Shown here: positions 1 through 13,143 of the stretch, piece by piece
Layout: each line of letters opens with the position of its first letter
Position numbering within the stretch: position 1 is the first letter of the stretch
From: Strix aluco
Lineage: Eukaryota > Chordata > Aves > Strigiformes > Strigidae
Length of the DNA: 64,000 nucleotides
Assembly (NCBI RefSeq): GCF_031877795.1
Contig: NC_133935.1
Location: 71,690,303-71,754,302, forward strand
Reading direction: 5' to 3'
Notes under the pieces: generated by a model
Seen by the model: only the letters and a program-made list of their open reading frames with translations
What the model was told of the DNA's origin: nothing
Database searches by the model: none
Made by a program: the position numbers and the translations under genes

Positions 1-3000
1 GTTCAGTGTCACAGAGTCAGGGAGAGCAACAGCCAACATGATTGAAAAGCAAGCAAGCAATAAATAGAGTAGCTACCTATTCTGTGCCCTGGAGACACAC
101 TGCCAGCCTGGCTGGCCTTGGCCAGGAGCCTGCAGAGATGCCGCGTGCAAGCTGTATCACTCTCACTCCTTAGCTCTCTGTATTGTCACTTTCAGTACTT
201 AACTAGATGCTCTATATCAACATGATGGTGTATTTCCTCACCCACATACACTTCTTGGGTGTGCTTTATATCAAAAAGCTTATACTCCTGAGGAGAAATA
301 TAAGAATACCATTATATGTTTGTCCCTCCAACATCCAGTATGTGCATCCTCGCCTGTTGCTATAACGATATTCAAATACAACATGGAACTGGAGGACTAC
401 TTTTAATTTGAGATAAATAAGTTCTTTGTCCCATAGCCTCAGGGGACCTACCCCACCCACTTAAGCAGTATACCCAGCCCTGCTCTCCTCCTTCTCAACC
501 TCCATCTATTTTATCCAGTGGTTTAGGGCATCTCTGAACCTTCTGAATAAATTTACTCAATAAAGAACAAAATAAACCTCAACAGCCTGTAGAGATCTCG
601 AATTTCACTAAACAGATGTGAAGAAGAAAGAAAGGAAAGTGTGAGTGTTTTGATGCTTGGCCTCAAATTGTTACTGCAGCTCAAATCCCCTGCTTAACTA
701 ACTTGTGTCATCTGTATTTTGCAGCTCCACCTGTGCAATCATTTGCAGTAACATTATTAGCTGTTTGATTTTTTTTTCCCCAGTTTGCTTCCATAGCAAC
801 ATCCATCAGGGAGAGAACAGCAGGAGCATATGGGGAAGTTACAAAGCACATTTTCTACAAGAAAACGAGGCCAAAGCATTTAACAGACAGCACTTAGGTT
901 TCCCTTAGTAACTGAAAATTCAGAATACCGCTCTCATTTCAGTATGTCCTAGTATTAATTAGTCTGCTTAACGATGTACCAGTGCAGGCTGGAAGTAACA
1001 CTTGGGTTGTCTTTAATTAATCAGGGTGCTGGAACATTTCTTTGAGATTTAAGCTTCTTGCCAAAACACAATCTTGTTACGTTTTTCTGTGCGCATGTTT
1101 TACAAGCAAGGCTCAGAGCAGTTAGACAGCCTTTGACATGCTAAATATTTTCGAAGAATTTTTGCATAAAGTTACAAAGAGAAATGCAAGAGCTGAAAAT
1201 TATCTGTTTGAATAGTTTGAAATCCATCACCAAGAAATAGCTAAAACTGTCGGGTCAAATTTAGAATAAGTATATAAAAAAATAAAAGCATATCTCCTGC
1301 TTAGTCATTTCTCTCCTTGCCAGTAGCAACCTATATACTGTGCACACTGATATTTTATTAATGAAAACTGTACTGGTGTTCCTCTTTAGTTTAAAATACA
1401 GCCCTTGAAGCTCAATATGAAAATGTGGTTTTGAGGAAAGGGAAACAGCACCTCCCTACTCCCCAGTCTATGAGGGAAAGAAAGATGGAAAACTATTTGC
1501 AGCATATCAATGTTGGAGAAAGCTCACAGGTGAAGTGAAATAAAATAAAGCAGACAGCCATCTCTCTACCTCTTTCTGAAACACAAAGAGTTGTTAGGCC
1601 TTTTTAGTAAATCAAACACTCTACCTGTCTCTTGGCTAGATCCATGTTTCTGCCACTGCGTGCTTGAAATGGAGATGCTGATGTTCTGGGGGATGTTGTA
1701 TACTGCGTAAGCATAAACCTGACAGGGAGACTGATGAGACTGCAGTATAGGACGTTGGTGGAGATCAAATTACTGGTGCCTGGACAAGCACCCTGAAAGA
1801 TATTGCACCAAGCAGAGATGCATACCACTGGCAGGCTGTCATTTGTCCCCAGTGTGTTTGCTAGCTCAGAAGTGTGGCCAGTGCTGGATGTAGGATGGGA
1901 TACACCATAATCCTCCCGGAGACACCGAGAAACTGATAAAAATTGTAAAATGTAGCTACAGTTTCATCTTTCTTTTTCCCATCTTTCCCTATCAATTCTT
2001 TGCTTTTCTTCTTCCCATATCTGAATGGTTCCCTGTTTCACACATGCCACTTCAGCCCCCCTGACTTTTGTCTCCCCATCTCCTGTTGTCTTTCCTCTGT
2101 GGCTCCTTCTCTGCCTGCTCCATTTGTTACTGCTGTCCATATCTTCCATCCTTCAGAATCAGCTCTGCCCCAAAAAATCCTCCTGCCAATGCAACTGCCA
2201 TTTCTGCAATTAGTTTAACGATTCTCTCTACACCTGCTACCTGAAACACTTCTGCCCTTCCAAGCTCTGTACATCCTCACCTCCTCCTACACCTCCTCTT
2301 CCCTGGCAGTTGGTCCCCATCTGAGCCCTGATTTGTTTCCACCAACCCAGTGTCACCTTCTCACCTCCTGCAGCCCTTTTGCCACCCAGCCAGCTCTCCA
2401 TCCGTCCCTCCACCTGGTAAGGACAGAGCGGGAAGAAGAGCAGGAGATGTCTCCTACCATATCAGAGGAGATTAAAATCCACTCACACATTTCCAACATA
2501 CCTGGAAGCCTCCTGCCACCCATTGCATCCTCAAGGCCACCTTGCCAAATCTGAGCCAGAGCCCAGTGGACTGTCCTGCCACCTCCACCAGCTCTGCAAC
2601 TAGAGCAGGCTGCAGGACCCCTAAAATCTCACTAAAAATCAAAATTTGCCAAGAAGCTCAGACTCTGGCCTTGGACAACTCTAGGGGAATATTGGTTGCT
2701 TGAGGTCTCTGGACAAACTGAATGAACAGACTCAGAGCTACTTGGCTACATATAGCTCTGAACCACTAGCCACTGCTGGAGGTTGTTCTTCATCTGTGCT
2801 AAAGTCTTGCTCTTTGAAACAGGTAAACATGACTTTGTCCTCTTTCTGCTCTCATGTCCCAGGTCACAAGGGTTTGCTGTACAGCAACAGCTCTGCTATT
2901 ATGTAGCCATGTAACCCACTTGCCAATCCACAACCACAAGTAAAATAGTAAGGAACATGAATAGATAATTGCACTAACTGTAACTCAGCCAAATGCAAAT

Positions 3001-6000
3001 TATTGATGTTTTTTGTGCAGTCAGTGTTCCTCTAAAAAATAAATCAACCTACCTGCCCCACCCCCACCATGATCCCCTGATTTTGAAGGATGAACTAGTT
3101 TCTTGCCATTCGATCAGTTGCTTGTGTTTCAAGTGAGAACTTACAGTGACCATGTATGCAAAGACCAGTCTAATGAGCAGAGTTAAGGCTGCCTGGAGTA
3201 CTAGCCCTTCTTTAACACCTGGTCCTCTGCTATTACAACAGACTTCTCAAATCCAGTTTCTATTAAGGATGGCATAGGCAGAATCTATCAACCTAGAAGT
3301 TATCAAACATGAAATAAACAGGAAAGCAATATCTCTCTCCCTTTATTTAAAAAGCACCTGCTGCATCAACTAAGTTACAGCACAGATACAACATGAAAAA
3401 TAAGAGCTGGCAGACTAGATTGAAGAAAAAATATTTCAGTTGGTCCTCTGACAAGAGCAACTCTTGTTGGACTAACCATGAGGACAGACAGAGCCAGTCT
3501 CTCCACCCTCCTTGGCTTTCAGACACAGTTCTGCTAGTAAATCCAGGCCAAGGAGCCTGTTGGCCAAGGCTTAGCAAAAGCAAAGCCAGCAAAGCACCGA
3601 GCAGCAGAGAGCAAGGAGGTTGAGACAGCCAAGGCTGGGTAATGCAGCATTAGGCAGGATCCCTCTGTGTGTCTGAAGGCATCACATGGAAGAGAGAAAA
3701 CAAATTGGGTTTGTTCCAAACAAGATCCTGACCTTTTGCTGCTCCGGAAGGATTGTAGCTTGCATCTTCTAGTTCCTACCTCTGCTAGTGGGCATTTTTT
3801 ATTTCTTAATGTGGGAAATATATAATTTTTATATATATATATAATGTAAATGCCATTTAAATATATATAATGTAATTACAGATAAGCTCTGGAGGGCAAA
3901 CTAACCCCATCTTTACTTACTATAGAGCTGTAGAAATAGAAGAACCAATAGGACTTCATTATTAGGAAATTAGAATAAGAATAATGACACTATTGCACTC
4001 ATATTATTACACTGTCATCATTAAGGCATTCAACTCCTGAAGTGTGCTAAGTGCTCAACAGAAAACCACAGGGCTACATTCAGACTGTCAGCTCTAAGGA
4101 TAGGATTCAGCTCTGAATTAAATCAAGGTGCCACGATTTAGGCTGCATGTTTAAGCTCGTATTAGACTCAAGAGGAGCCTAGGAAATAGATTCAGTGGAG
4201 CACAAAGAGTGAGTCAGCTCACTCTAGCAAAGTCACCTCCAGAGTGATTCAGTTGCACAAACATAGACATCAAGTACCATTTGAGATGCTATAGGCACCT
4301 TGCTGGCATCCCAGCAGTGATCTCACAGGCTTACTGCCATATCCACCAGTCTAAGCAAGTGTCTCAAGTATCTTGAGACATCTAGAATAATGCAAGTGGA
4401 TATGTTTGGACACACTCAATAGCTGGGAGGACAATTTACCTTTGGGGCTCAAGTGACTGTATTCAGTTGCCTAAACAGAGAATTCTAATTATATTTGAGA
4501 AGAATCTGCTTCCTCAAATGCAGTGGCCACACCAGAAGGGCACGGTCACCCTGTTGTTTTACCTGCCAGCCTGGTGAAGTTGTCTCAGATACAGGCAGAG
4601 CATCTCAAATTGCGCTCTCTTAACACAGGCACATAAATCCCACATTCCACTGCCTGTCCTGGGGGTGGGACTCCCTAACCTCTAGCTGTGGATAGGTGTC
4701 TCAGAGAGATCCCTAAATTTAGAGTACTGGAGTCAGATGCTCCAGAGCATCCATCCTCCAGGGCCTGCAGAAGACCCTGGCCTTCTGGACCAGTTTATGC
4801 AGGAAAACTGACTCTATCCTGGTATCAAAGACTGCTGAAGTGTCACACTAAAGCTGAAGTGCTTTAGTGTCCAACCCTCCTGCCCAAGCAGGCCACCTAG
4901 AGCCAGTTGCCCAAGGTCCACGTTAATATGAGATTACTGTAAGATTGTAACGGATAGGCCTGAGATTTGTCAGCATGAACATGAGTAAATGCAACTGGAC
5001 CAGTAGAGTCTTTCAGGGATCATTAGTAACCTGAGGGAGACTAGTCCCAGAGGCAGAGGAAGGACTGGGAGGAACAAGGTGCAGTTAGAGAAGACTCAAC
5101 TTCTTCATTGATTCTAGGGAATGGGGTATAAGAAAGTAGGGTCAAGAAGCAGGGGAAACAAGTGTCAGCTTGATGAAGATGGAAAATCAGATCATTGTTT
5201 ACACTTTAGGAGGAAAGAGGCAGCAAGGGCAGGAGACTAAGACTGAGGGAGAATCTGCGTGATGCGTGAGTCTCAACAGCGGCTGAGCCAGGGGTCAGGT
5301 AAGTGGGCTGGGGCCTTCTGCAGGGTAAGCACTGGGTGCAGGGGTGAGGTGGGGGTTTACCCTCTGGATTTAAAGGACACCAATATTGGTAAGAAGAGTA
5401 TGTAGTGTGCATTTTTTTGCCAATGAAAAAAAAGAAAGGATTGTGAAAAAGAAGTACTTGCTTTATTCCTGCAAGTAAGTCCAAAACCATGAGATGTTCA
5501 CTTTATAATTCAACTCACCCTCTGTAACCATTCTAAATCCCTTCCGAGACCCACTATTTTTAATATTTTAAATAACTCTGCAAGGATTAAATAAGGATTT
5601 AGTGCTTTTAGCCTCCTATGGATAACAACGTGAGGCTCTTTCACTTGTTCATTGCTTCATTCATTTCCTTTCCTCTCAGTGTATGTGACAGCGATGCTTT
5701 CTATTCCTCTGCTCTGAAAATTAACCTCCCCAAATACTGACATGCTTAACAGCTGTTGTTTCTCAATTTGCACAAAAATGGAGTATTATTCCATAATGCC
5801 GCATAATTTGCCAACTCTTACACCTTCTCAGTCCTGAAATCTTTTTCTCTGCATCAGAAGGCATTTGCATACCTCAGGTCATATCTAGCCTTCTTAGAAA
5901 ACCAAATGCAAACTACGCCTGTTTATTTCTTAATGTATCAGCAGTCTGAAATTTCTGTTATCTCAGCTGGTTTCAAACAACCCTCTCAACCATGGACCTT

Positions 6001-9000
6001 GTCAAAGGGCCTTGAATGGCAGCTCTGCCAGAAGCATCATCCCACAGAGCCCTGCTGGGAAAAGCCAGTGAGAAATTTTGGAATTTGCCCTGGGGGAAGT
6101 GCCCAGCGAATGCCCTGTGTTCAGATGTCGGAGCAGCACAGCCATGTAAGCCTGTGACACCTGCCACCATGGTATCACCATAGCTGTAGGTGCTCGGCTC
6201 CAAGCAGAGGTCCACAGGGCACAGCACTACGACTGGAGGAAATGCCCTCCATCCCCAGCACCCGCAACCCAGGGTGGTGGCTGCTGGTTTGTGCAGGGTG
6301 CTGCTGGTGAGAGGACTGATCTGGGTTGGAGATGAGCAGCTGCTCCTCGCCTTTGGTTGGAGGAGTGGGGCTGTGCATAAATACCCATCCATCTGGCATT
6401 TAGAGGTGTGGACCCCATTCCTGGACACATTGAAGCTGTCTTCACCTTATGCTATACCGTGATCTTGTGTTTAAGCTTCACAGACAGAAAATGTTCCTAG
6501 GAGTCTGACTTGCTTTGGTCTGACCGTATCTTAACAGTGGGTTTTGTAAAAGGTGTGGCCTCAATGGTCTGCCCAGGGAGCACAAAAGTGCAGAAACAAT
6601 CTGGAAGGCCATATCCACAGCCAGGAGACACAGGCAGTGGGTGGCAGGGGCATGGGATGGGAGCTGGAGACACTGCTTGGATACGAGAGTCCATCTACCA
6701 GAGTTGCTCTGCCTGCAGCTCAAGATCTTCCATGTGGTGATAGCACTCTTTGCATGGTTTTAGAATCAAAGAAACCCAGTCAGGATCTTCTGGTGTCAGA
6801 ATTTCCTCCCCTGTTTTCATGGAGGAGGTCTTGCACATAATCCTACTGATTTAGGTTGCTACATCTCTCAGGAAGATGCTTGCACCACCTCAAGCCCACT
6901 TCGGCTCATCCCTGGGCCCTTGTAGGTGTGTCTGGCTCCAGCCCTCTCCCTGGCTCATGAATGGGACCTGCTGCTGCCACTCCCCCAGCTCTGCTCGCCT
7001 GCTCAGGAGCTGTGGGGCTGTGCCCAGCAGTGAGGGCATGACCCACATCAGGGTCCCCCATGACTCAACCCCTCACAGAGCAGCCCTCTCACTCCCCAGG
7101 GGCTGGAGCTGGTGGTAGTACCCAAAAGCCCATCATCCTCGGAACCCAATGTACCTGAATGCTTCACACACAGTAGCTACAAGGCTGCACTTTTTTCCCT
7201 TTCTTCTTTCTACAAAACCAGTTGAAAATACTGGGTTTTCCCCTTACTTTGTCACAATATATTGGACAGTGGCCACCTCAGCCATCTCCACTGCCAGTAA
7301 CCAGTTGGTTGGTCTAGTCTCTTGCTCGTTTGTGGGGCACTGTAGCACATGCAGAGGTGATGCCCTCCCCTGCAGTGATGTTCGATGTGGGGCTGCAAAG
7401 GACCAGTCATCTCATGTGATAATCGTGTCTCACCGTGCCATCTCCAGGCTGAAGTGCCTCCCTGTGCTGGGCAGCAGAGCTGAGCACTGTCTGTCCCACA
7501 TGTACAAGATATTGTGGATGTGTCAAGGGGCAAAAAAGTCTCATGCAGTTCAACCCACTTTGTTTTTCAGTCTTCATGAAGTGTCAGAACTGAATTTCTA
7601 GATACACCACTCCGCTGTGGATCTGACTGAGAGATTTAATGCTTCAATAACATATTTTCTTTCTTGTTCAGATGCAGATGAAAACTCACAAGAACAACTA
7701 TTCTCATGGGATTTTTTCCCAGAAGTGGTAGAAATCTCAAGAAATCTGTTTTGTAATATCTCTGGCTTTCTTGTTCAAAAATCTCATGAGGATATTTTCC
7801 AGGACAGTTCAATTTACAGCTGGGTACTACCTAGGTTAGGTCTGAAGTCCAAGTGAGTCCGCATAAATTTATATTTTTTTCCCCCCTCCCTTTTAAAAAT
7901 TATTTGGACTACTGAAAGAGAGCAGTGCTCCCTGCTCTAGCGTTGCTGCTTGGTGCTGTGCTATCAGGAGATTTAGGCATAAGTGAAATCAAACCAGTCA
8001 CAGGATAAGCATAGCATAGGGCTGACTCCCCAGTGTCATGCAGTGAGGTAGGGGCAGTTCAGCAGTTGGCTTCCTTTATTCAGTTCTGTTTTTTCACATC
8101 TTCACAGCCTCACCGTGATTATATGCAATTGGTAAAAAAGCAGCACGCTGGCCCAGCACAGCTCTGCAGCAGGCAGGACTGCACAGAGAGCCTGTAATCT
8201 GTGACCGCTTTGACCAGGCTCTACCTGACGGACATGTGTCTCTGGCCTTGCTTTCTGTCTGGGTCTCACTGCGCTCGAATATGGCATTCTTCAAAAACAA
8301 AACCAACAGAAGCATAACCACCAGGTATTTTAAGTTATCAGATTCACCAGAACTAAGTGGCAGGATAAGACACTGGAATATGTTTATATTCCCATAGAGT
8401 TTGCAGTGCGGGACTTTCCTGCAGGATTAGATCATCTCCCCCACCTGCCTAGGGCATGCAGGGAGCTGGGGCATGGTCACAAACACAACGATGTGTATAG
8501 GCAGGATCTGTAGGTGATGGTGTATATTGGCTTTAATGGAGAAAGTTATTTTGGGGGGAAAATAAGAAGAAAAGAGGAGAGAGAGAAAAAAAATGGAAAA
8601 GTGAAAGGAAGAGTGCATAGGCCCTTTGCAGTCCAGTAACAAATGACTTGGAACCAATGATGGGTAAAATGTCTTGGGAAAAAAGAATTGGAGGAGGAAG
8701 ACCAGGGTCTAGGAAAGTGCAAGGGTGGGAAAGGAACAGGCTGCAAGGGAAAAGGTAAGTGAACAGATCTGAAGATGAGTGGTCTGTGGCTGAGAAACCC
8801 ATCCTGTCCTGGCTCAGTGCCAGTGAAAGTTCTTGCAAGATGGACTAATACATTCACAAGCAAGAGAAGGGATAAAAGAAAAAGAAGGAAACTGGATTTT
8901 ATAAATCTGGTCTTCCAAACCTACTCTAAGGAGAGCTTGATGAGATAGTGAGCAGATCCCCTGGAAGTAACACTTCCTTAGGTCTTCCACTGCTAAAACA

Positions 9001-9113
9001 GCATCTGTGCTTCCTGTCCCAGTGAGCTGTGCTGCAAAATAACTGGGCACAAATGCAGCTTCTCCCAGCTGCAGCTACGAGTAGGAATTTATGGTTTAGC
9101 ACTTGTGTTTGTG
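1..9113. other. Intergenic DNA, no supported gene
   Basis: AT-rich, repeat-poor sequence. The short open frames here (largest 150-151 codons, at 5973-6428 minus and 7149-7601 plus) have no recognisable domain or family resemblance and overlap other frames, so they read as chance. Visible compositional features are a pyrimidine-rich plus strand at about 1960-2620, a short AT microsatellite near 3830, and a purine-rich stretch at about 8550-8760. I recognise no transposable element here, though very old ones may be missed by eye. Confidence 0.6.
3831..3843. repeat. (AT)n microsatellite
   Basis: A short uninterrupted AT dinucleotide run inside a longer AT-rich segment that continues to about 3872. 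It is a simple repeat with no other visible role. Confidence 0.8.
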
Positions 9114-9376
9114 TGTATAGCAGGGTTTTGGTAGCAGGGGAGGGGGCTACAGCAGTGGCCCCTGTGAGAAGCTTCTTGAAGCTCCCCTGGCTCCAAGTTG
9201 GACCCGCCTCTGCACCAAGGCAGGGCCAATTAACAGTGGTGGCCGTGCCTCTGTCATAGCATATTTAAGAAGGAGAACCTGGGAGGAGGAGTAGGAATTG
9301 TGAGGACGAGTTGTGAGGGAGACACCTCTGCAAACACTGAGGTCAGTGGAAGAAAGGAAGAGGAGGGGGGGAGGTG
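9114..9376 (+). mobile_element. Endogenous retrovirus LTR, 5' part, truncated
   Basis: The segment opens with TG and a G-rich stretch (CAGGGTTTTGGTAGC at 9121). It continues through a GGCTCCAAGTTGGACCCGCC block near 9190 and a TATA-like CATATTTAAGAAGG near 9261, then a purine-rich stretch ending GGGGGAGGTG. This order matches a U3/R layout I know from bird LTRs of this type, with a small internal deletion near 9183. It breaks off where a CR1 element on the opposite strand begins, so the LTR 3' part is missing. The ERV class is not assigned. Orientation is set by the TATA-like box and the TG start. Confidence 0.6.
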
Positions 9377-10685
9377 TCAAGCAGGACCTGCCTTTCATAA
9401 ACCCATGCTGACTGGGCCTGATCCCCTGGTTGTCCCATGTGTGTTGTATGATGGTACTCAGGATGAGCTGCTCCATCAGCTTTCCGGGCACCGAAGTCAA
9501 GCTGACAGGCCTGTAATTTCCCGGATCATCCTTCCAACCCTTCTTATATATGGGCGTCACATTGGCCAATTTCCAATCCGTCGGGACCTCCCCGGTCAGC
9601 CAGGACTGCTGGTAAATGATGGAAAGCGGCTTGGTGAGCACTCCAGCCAGCTCCTTCAGCACCCTCGGGTGTATCCCATCCGGTCCCATACACTTGTGTA
9701 TGTCTATGTGATGCAGTAGGTCACTACCTCCTCCTGTATTGTGGGGGGGTTGTTCTCCCAGTCTCTGTCTTCTGGCTGAGGAGGCTGGATTCCCTCAGTA
9801 CAACTAGTCTTGCTATTAAATACTGAGGCAAAGAAGGCATTAAGCACCTTAACCTTTTCCTCATCACTTGTTGCCATGTTTCCTCCTACGTCTAGCAGGG
9901 GATGGAGGGTCTCCCTGGTCTTTCTTTTGCTGCTCACATACTTATATAAACATTTCTTGTTGTCCTTGATTGCTGAAGCCAGATTAATTTCTAGCTGGGC
10001 TTTAGACCTCCTGGTATCCACCCTGCATAGCCTCACAGCATCTTTGTAGTCATTGTGAGTGGCTAGCCCCTTCTTCCAACAGGCATAAACTCTCCTTTTC
10101 TCCCTGAGTTGCAGCCAAAGCTCCCTGTTCAGCCAGGGTGGTCTTCTCTGTCACCAGCTTCTCTTACAGCACCTGGAGACCGCCTGCTCCTGAGCCATTA
10201 ACACTTCCTTCTTAAAGAGTGTCCAGCCTTCCTGGACCCCTATACCCTTCAGGACCATCTCCCAAGGGATCCTGTCAAGCAGGTGCCTAAACAAGTCAAA
10301 GTCAGCCCTTTGGAAGTCCAGGATGGCAGTTCTGCTGCCCCTTCTCCTGGCCTTTCTCAGAATAGAGAACTCTATTATTTCATGATCACTGTGCCGTAGT
10401 CAGCCTCCAACCACCACATCATCCAGCAGTCCTTCTCTGTTCACAAAGAGGGGGTCCAGCAGGGCACTTTCTCTGCTCAGTTCACTCACCAGCTGTGTCA
10501 GGAAGTTATCTCCCACACATTCCAGGAATCTCCAGGACTGATCCCGCTCTGCTGTGTTGTATTTCCAGCAGATGCCTGGGAAGTTAAAGTCTCCCACAAG
10601 AACAAGGGCAAGTGATTGTGAGATTTCTCCTAAGTGCCTATAGAATGTTTCATCCACCTCTCTGTCCTGGTTGGGTGGCTCCTGA
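9375..10685 (-). mobile_element. CR1 LINE, internal fragment lacking both ends
   Basis: Read on the minus strand, the segment encodes in order the end of the CR1 endonuclease (LVLVGDFNFPGICW, 10400-10680), the linker, and the start of the reverse transcriptase ([46 protein letters not shown], 9380-9690). The 5' end is truncated inside the endonuclease, as is usual for CR1. The 3' end is also gone: homology stops just after the RSCLT residues at about 9376, inside the RT domain, which target-primed insertion does not explain. Frame shifts near 9710, 10050 and 10400 show it is dead. It is joined directly to LTR sequence at both ends. Confidence 0.92.
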
Positions 10686-10699
10686 GGGGGAAGGAGCAA
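9400..10699 (-). pseudogene. Broken CR1 ORF2 (endonuclease to RT start)
   Basis: Three main open pieces cover the protein: 10400-10680 (endonuclease C-terminal part with the GDFNFPG motif), 9704-10036 (endonuclease-RT linker), and about 9377-9689 (RT fingers). They lie in different frames, so the reading frame is broken at least twice. The RT catalytic motifs A, B and C are absent because the element ends before them. The last piece reads on past the CR1 end into antisense LTR sequence to 9147, giving a chimeric open frame of 180 codons with no expected function. Confidence 0.85.
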
Positions 10700-10748
10700 G
10701 TGGGTGGCTGCACAGTGCTCAGTTGGCCTGTGGGCTCAAACCACAACA
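10684..10748 (+). mobile_element. LTR 3' end (U5) fragment
   Basis: About 65 bp ending in AAACCACAACA, preceded by GGGTGGCTGCACAGTGCTC. It is similar to the reverse complement of the LTR fragment at 21703-21832, which fixes both as the same family in opposite orientation. The family's terminal inverted repeat (TGTTGTGGTTT / AAACCACAACA) is intact at this end. The rest of the LTR is missing because the CR1 5' end abuts it. It may be the distal part of an LTR that the CR1 entered, or an unrelated fragment. Confidence 0.5.
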
Positions 10749-13143
10749 GCACTCTAAAATCTGACTCCTTCAGACAGACTTTCTGCTCAGCATGGTACAA
10801 AATTCCTGTTGTTCACCTCTCCATGCTCCCTCTGTAGAGTATTTAGACTGCAGATCAGGATCTGCTTCTCAGAAGGGTGTGTACAACATGTATGATACCA
10901 AGGGCTCTCAGTATTATTAGGATCCTCTGTGTAATAGTGTAGTTATATTAAGGAAGAATAATGGTATCACACTTAGACACTCCCAATCCTTTAACTTAAC
11001 AAAACCAGTGACTCTCAGTTGGGCAAAAGAGCAGTATCAAATTGATGTTGCTCACTGAGGCAGACTGGCAGTGCATTCCCTCCTTTGGTGCTCCCAAGAG
11101 CCCAAAGGTTACAGAGAAGTTTCAAAGATCTGGCTGCATTCTCCACCTGCAATCAGCAATTTTATCTCAAAAACAGGTCTTGTCTCTGTGCCATTTCCTA
11201 GAGCTGTCAGGTAATCACAACTGTTTGTGCTCTCCCAACAGATTTCATGGCTACAAGGTTTCAAAATGAAACAGCCAGGCAATGAGGCGTTTCTCTGGAG
11301 AAGACATGTGTTGACTAAACAGTTTAAGATTTTTACTCACAGTAGAAGTAAAATGGATTGTGTGTACCTGCCCAGTCCAAAACCTGCTCCAGTTCAACAG
11401 AAATACAAAATCACTACCCTGTACAAAAAGGAAAGGAGACAAATCTCACAGAGTGCATGAGAGGTAAAAGGTCAGACCCACCAAAACTTTAGGGCAACAA
11501 AGATGCTGTGAAATCCTGTAGAAGATAGATTCCTACAGTGCAACCTGGAGAAAAGATTTCCCTGGTTCTTCTGTCAGAGCAAGTAGAAAATGCAGAATAG
11601 ATCCCTTCAATGCCTGGTAGGGTGGATCTGGCCCTGCCTGGAAGTTGGGCGTGCTGCTCAGTAGCTGTGTGATAACAAGAAGCATGAGATGAGGTCAACC
11701 AGCAGCAATGGTTCCTGAAATCTTCTCTTAAGTCTCTAAGCGGGTCTAGGTCTTTCCTAACTGCCCTGGCAGGCCAAGCCCTGACCTGGGTCACCTGACT
11801 TGGGAAAATAAGGAGGTCTTCCCTGCCCGTTCAAGCCAGAATGTATTGGCTGAAGCTATCGATCAGATAAGCAGCCAACATCATTTGATGAACTTCTGTC
11901 TAAGGTGCCACACCTTAGACATGACAGAGTCTGGTTTTCAGCTTTGAGGTCATTAAAAGAAAACACTTTCCTGCATGAAGATAAATGGTAATAATGACAA
12001 TCTGAGAAAAGTGAAGATGGGAAAGTCATTCATTGGACTGGAGATGCCTGCAGGGTAGAGGGCTGCATGCGAGCTAGTCACACCAAGGCTCCCTTTATAT
12101 CGACTGGGAGAAAGAGGCAGGTTTAGGGCAGAGTGGCGTTTGGATCTTTCCAGATCTGCCTTATATTTCTGGCCATCCAAGTGTCTGTGTGGTCAGATGA
12201 TTCGTGTCTGGCATGTCTAAAGCTTTAAGCAGTGGTCTGATTTCCTGCTTTCTCCTAGGGCTGTAAATCAGGAGTTTCTCCAATGGTCTCCTGGGACTCC
12301 CTTGGCACGGTCAGAGAGGTTAATTAGACCCTGTAGACAGGATCTTACTAAATTCAGAGCAAGGTGCAAGGAAGTAAAAAATCAGAGCTGTGCTCATATT
12401 TGTCTAGGCAATATTTGTCTTGACAGGGAAAAACAGGTTTAAAATACAGTAGAAACAGACCAAGTGAAAAACATTTAGGAAAAAAACCCTGATGCATTAC
12501 TTGCACTTGATGTATTTTAAATGTCTGAGAGTAATGAACTGGCACCTTGCTCAAATGGAAACAAAAGAGGAAAAGGTCTCTTGGGGCGAGGGGGTGGCAG
12601 GCAGGGAGGGAGTAATCCTGATGCACATATTGTTCCCTGAATGTAAACCTACTTCACACTCCTCTAGGTTAACACAGTCTCCATGCAAACATCATTACTC
12701 TGAAAGGGTTTTATTTATGTTCATATAAAAGGAAAACTTCTGTTGCCCAGAAAAGATGAAGGAAAATTAAACCAGATCTGACACAGCCTACTGGAAATAA
12801 CAAGAATAGAAAACATAAGGCAGTCTCAGTGATAATTTTACATTTTCATTACAAGCAGTTATCCCCACATTCCCGGGATGCATGTGCTGCATACATGTCA
12901 TGTTTTCTGGGAATGGCTGGGCCTGGCCATGGGTTTGAGGTTAGGATCCTAAAAGTTGGAAGAAACAATGGATAACCAATTAAAAAAAAACCCAAAGCAC
13001 TTGTTCATCAAAACCCTCAGCTCACTGTTTAGTAATTTTATCAGCAAAAAGAGTATGCACAGCTCATCCTTACAGTGTCTCTGTAATTTAACAGCAGTGG
13101 TAGAGATTAGCAAAAAAAAAAGACTAATCTGCTAGATAAATGT
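10749..13143. other. Intergenic DNA, nothing recognised
   Basis: AT-rich unique-looking sequence. Open frames of up to 101 codons show no recognisable domain. I see no repeat family or splice-flanked exon here. Confidence 0.5.

Noticed and set aside
5973..6428. 151-codon open frame on minus
   Set aside because: Overlaps open frames on the other strand and in other frames, has no family resemblance and no exon boundaries. It is typical of a locally GC-rich, stop-poor stretch.
7149..7601. 150-codon open frame on plus
   Set aside because: No recognisable domain, and an antisense frame overlaps it. Composition matches the surrounding intergenic DNA.
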